Source: JAIQFL01 sp035295745
GTDB taxonomy: Bacteria; Acidobacteriota; Terriglobia; Bryobacterales; Bryobacteraceae
Assembly: GCA_035295745.1 (NCBI GenBank)
Contig: DATGIL010000047.1
Coordinates: 89,092-153,091 of the forward strand
DNA length: 64,000 bases
Direction: 5' to 3'
This document shows, one piece after another, positions 62,570-64,000 of the stretch. The first letter of the stretch is position 1, and every line of letters begins with the position of its first letter. A model generated the notes under the pieces. It ran no database searches. It was not told the origin of the DNA and saw only the letters and a list, made by a program, of their open reading frames with translations. A program made the translations under genes and the position numbers.

Positions 62570-62952
62570 GATCATCTCCTTTTCCGCGCATGCCGGCACG
62601 GGCGTCCGCCAAACGTAACCAGCCAGCGGGCTTCTGTGACTCCCACTCACGCAGCAACAGTCACTACTTAACTGCGTTAAAGAGGGTTTGAACGTTTCGT
62701 TTTTGGCTGCGCCGCGCTTTGAACCGCGCTACGCTAAAGCCGATAGCTGCAAGACCCGAAAGTACGCAAAGTGAAAATCCCATATTAGTCTCCGTTTTCG
62801 CCGCAAGTCAGAAATCTGATTTACGACGTCTATGTCTGAATCTCCATAAAGGAAAGAGCACGCCGGCTGCCAATCGGTGCGGTGATCTGCTTCGATTAAA
62901 CGGGGATGTGCTCATGCGAGTTCAGCCGCCATTTTGCCAAAGAGCGACATTG
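62570..62952. other. Intergenic stretch with one possible small gene
   Basis: The 383-bp gap upstream of the Pal-like gene holds only the short frame at 62664-62783; nothing else credible was seen. Confidence 0.4.
62664..62783 (-). CDS. Possible small single-pass membrane protein (39 aa)
   Basis: The frame runs MGFSLCVLSGLAAIGFSVAR then a basic tail and ends before the Pal-like gene by about 95 bp. A GGAG lies 6 nt before the ATG, the best spacing seen in the region. The hydrophobic helix followed by Arg/Lys (ARFKARRSQKR) resembles the end of a PEP-CTERM signal but lacks PEP. It may be a real micro-protein of the envelope unit or a remnant of a sorting tail. Confidence 0.35.
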   Translation of the reverse strand: MGFSLCVLSGLAAIGFSVARFKARRSQKRNVQTLFNAVK

Positions 62953-63579
62953 TCAGTTGGCCGTTGCTACTGATGCCCCGGGGGCTTGCGCCCACAGCAG
63001 GCGAAGATTCAGGTTCTTCTGCGCATTCGCGGTCTGGGTGAGTGACCTCGAAACAGAGGCGAGCGCCAACTCACGGACACCGCCATCCACCGAGTTGAAA
63101 CGAACGTTGTCTCCGTCTACCCAAACCATAGTGGCGAGATACACAGTGCCGCTGGTGGTCACGATCGAAAACGTCGCTGACGTATTCACCTCCGCCAGCC
63201 AATTGTACTCATGCGTTACCGGTGTGACTGGAGGAGTTGGTGGCGGAGGCGGGTATGGGGACTGGGTTCTGGAGCCGGATTGTCTCAGATCGCTCTCATT
63301 CATGCCGTTCCAGAGTGTATGGTAAGCCCAAAGACGATAGAATCCCAGGGCGTAGGAGCTAATGTCGTAGTCACAGAATTGATAAGAAGGCGCCGGAAAG
63401 CACACGCTGCCATCGAGGTTTTGACGCACTCCAACGTTTGGGCCACTGAGCATCGTCTGGACAACGGCTGGGGTTGACTCGGACGCATTTCGGCCGCTCC
63501 CCCGCACGCCGGCGCTCTGCGCCCCTAAGTGCGAAGGAACCAGACATAGAGCAATAAAGGCTATAGAAAGTCGATTCAT
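62953..63579 (-). CDS. Exported protein of unknown function
   Basis: The 208-aa protein has a signal peptide (LSIAFIALCLVPSHLGAQ), a Cys-containing segment (SVCFPAPSYQFCDYDIS), a polyproline run (SPYPPPPPTPPVTPV) and a beta-rich C-terminus. I do not recognise a family. It is the first gene upstream of the Pal-like gene on the same strand but 380 bp away. Confidence 0.65.
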   Translation of the reverse strand: MNRLSIAFIALCLVPSHLGAQSAGVRGSGRNASESTPAVVQTMLSGPNVGVRQNLDGSVCFPAPSYQFCDYDISSYALGFYRLWAYHTLWNGMNESDLRQSGSRTQSPYPPPPPTPPVTPVTHEYNWLAEVNTSATFSIVTTSGTVYLATMVWVDGDNVRFNSVDGGVRELALASVSRSLTQTANAQKNLNLRLLWAQAPGASVATAN

Positions 63580-64000
63580 TGGTTTGTCCTTCCGGTTGTA
63601 TCTTGTGGATCTGCGAAATGAGGAAGAGCACGCCTCCCACCAATCGGCCCGAGTGATTCTCTCCGCCGGCGACGCGCCTGTGTCCGAAGCTATTAGCGGC
63701 GGCGCGCGTGGAAGCCGCTCTGCCCGTCAGACAGCACGGACGGGCACGCGCCGAAGCAGTTGCCGAGTTTCGGCGTCGCGGGGGACTTCCACGCGCGGCA
63801 TCCGAGCCGCCCGGCAAAGAATAGTGAGCTTCAGGTAGAATGCCAGACTGACTATGGAGCTAGCAGCCCGTGGTGAAAGCCCCGATTTTCGGCGCTCTGG
63901 CCCGGCTCTGATGAGAGCGCCTTGTGACTGGTTTCTGGTCGCTGCGAAGTGCCATTGAGAGCCGAAGGTCGCTTCCGCGGCTTCTGATCGTGATTATCGG
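63580..64000. other. Intergenic stretch to the right window edge
   Basis: 421 bp with no credible gene; short frames on both strands are Arg/Ser-rich. A gene could start beyond the edge. Confidence 0.4.

Noticed and set aside
63371..63817. 148-codon open frame on the minus strand
   Set aside because: It overlaps the signal-peptide-bearing gene in another frame and is Arg/Ala/Ser-rich.

Overview
The window looks like a high-GC chromosome segment from an Acidobacteriota bacterium of the Solibacter/Bryobacter type. The evidence is two PadR regulator plus 'acidobacterial duplicated orphan permease' (ADOP) pairs, an Oar-like TonB-dependent receptor ending in the QIGGPRS-type tail common in that group, a DUF4252 protein in an ECF sigma operon, many Tat/Sec-exported enzymes, and a dispersed repeat that reads LADARGS when translated. 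Lipid A synthesis (lpxD), a Pal-like lipoprotein and outer-membrane barrels show a Gram-negative envelope. No phage, IS element, CRISPR array or rRNA was recognised.

Layout. 1-1.7 kb: a chloroperoxidase-type hydrolase (cut by the window edge) and a Tat-exported metallo-beta-lactamase-fold enzyme. 2.5-4.3 kb: a two-gene ATPase + Toprim-like (DUF4276) cassette resembling phage-defence modules. 4.4-9.5 kb: alpha-glucan phosphorylase, an exported protein, a MobB-like P-loop protein and lpxD, then a 36-bp tandem repeat. 9.8-12.8 kb: a tightly overlapping ECF sigma operon. 12.9-17.2 kb: S9 peptidase, TPR protein, small hypothetical. 17.3-20.4 and 29.8-33.0 kb: two PadR-ADOP pairs, each with an apparent operator on its promoter. 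20.4-25.5 kb: a GH30-like glycosidase, then a decaheme cytochrome and MtrB/PioB-like barrel that together look like an outer-membrane electron conduit. 25.5-29.8 kb: class III aminotransferase, Gfo/Idh/MocA oxidoreductase and glutamate decarboxylase. 33-35.9 kb: HAD phosphatase, deoxyhypusine-synthase-like protein and PfkB kinase in one translationally coupled unit. 35.9-39.3 kb: exported transglutaminase-like protein, a PEP-CTERM protein and two TIM-barrel enzymes. 39.7-45.5 kb: valS-nadC-birA-coaX-hypothetical overlapping operon with a divergent tRNA-Ser. 45.5-53.1 kb: a looser region with decayed genes, a DksA-like protein, a radical SAM protein, an outer-membrane barrel, TetR and secreted proteins. 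53.2-61.7 kb: TonB receptor, propeller-type sensor kinase, NarL-type response regulator, DoxX-like protein and a sigma-54 activator. 61.7-64 kb: Pal-like lipoprotein and secreted hypotheticals.

Cross-cutting signals: several genes have a -10-like hexamer only 6-9 nt before the start codon and no Shine-Dalgarno sequence, suggesting leaderless transcripts. A 36-nt inverted repeat (35/36 identical) brackets the TonB receptor gene. A degraded copy of a sigma-54-activator C-terminus lies at about 46.8-47.1 kb. All functional calls are from reading motifs by eye; no database search was run.
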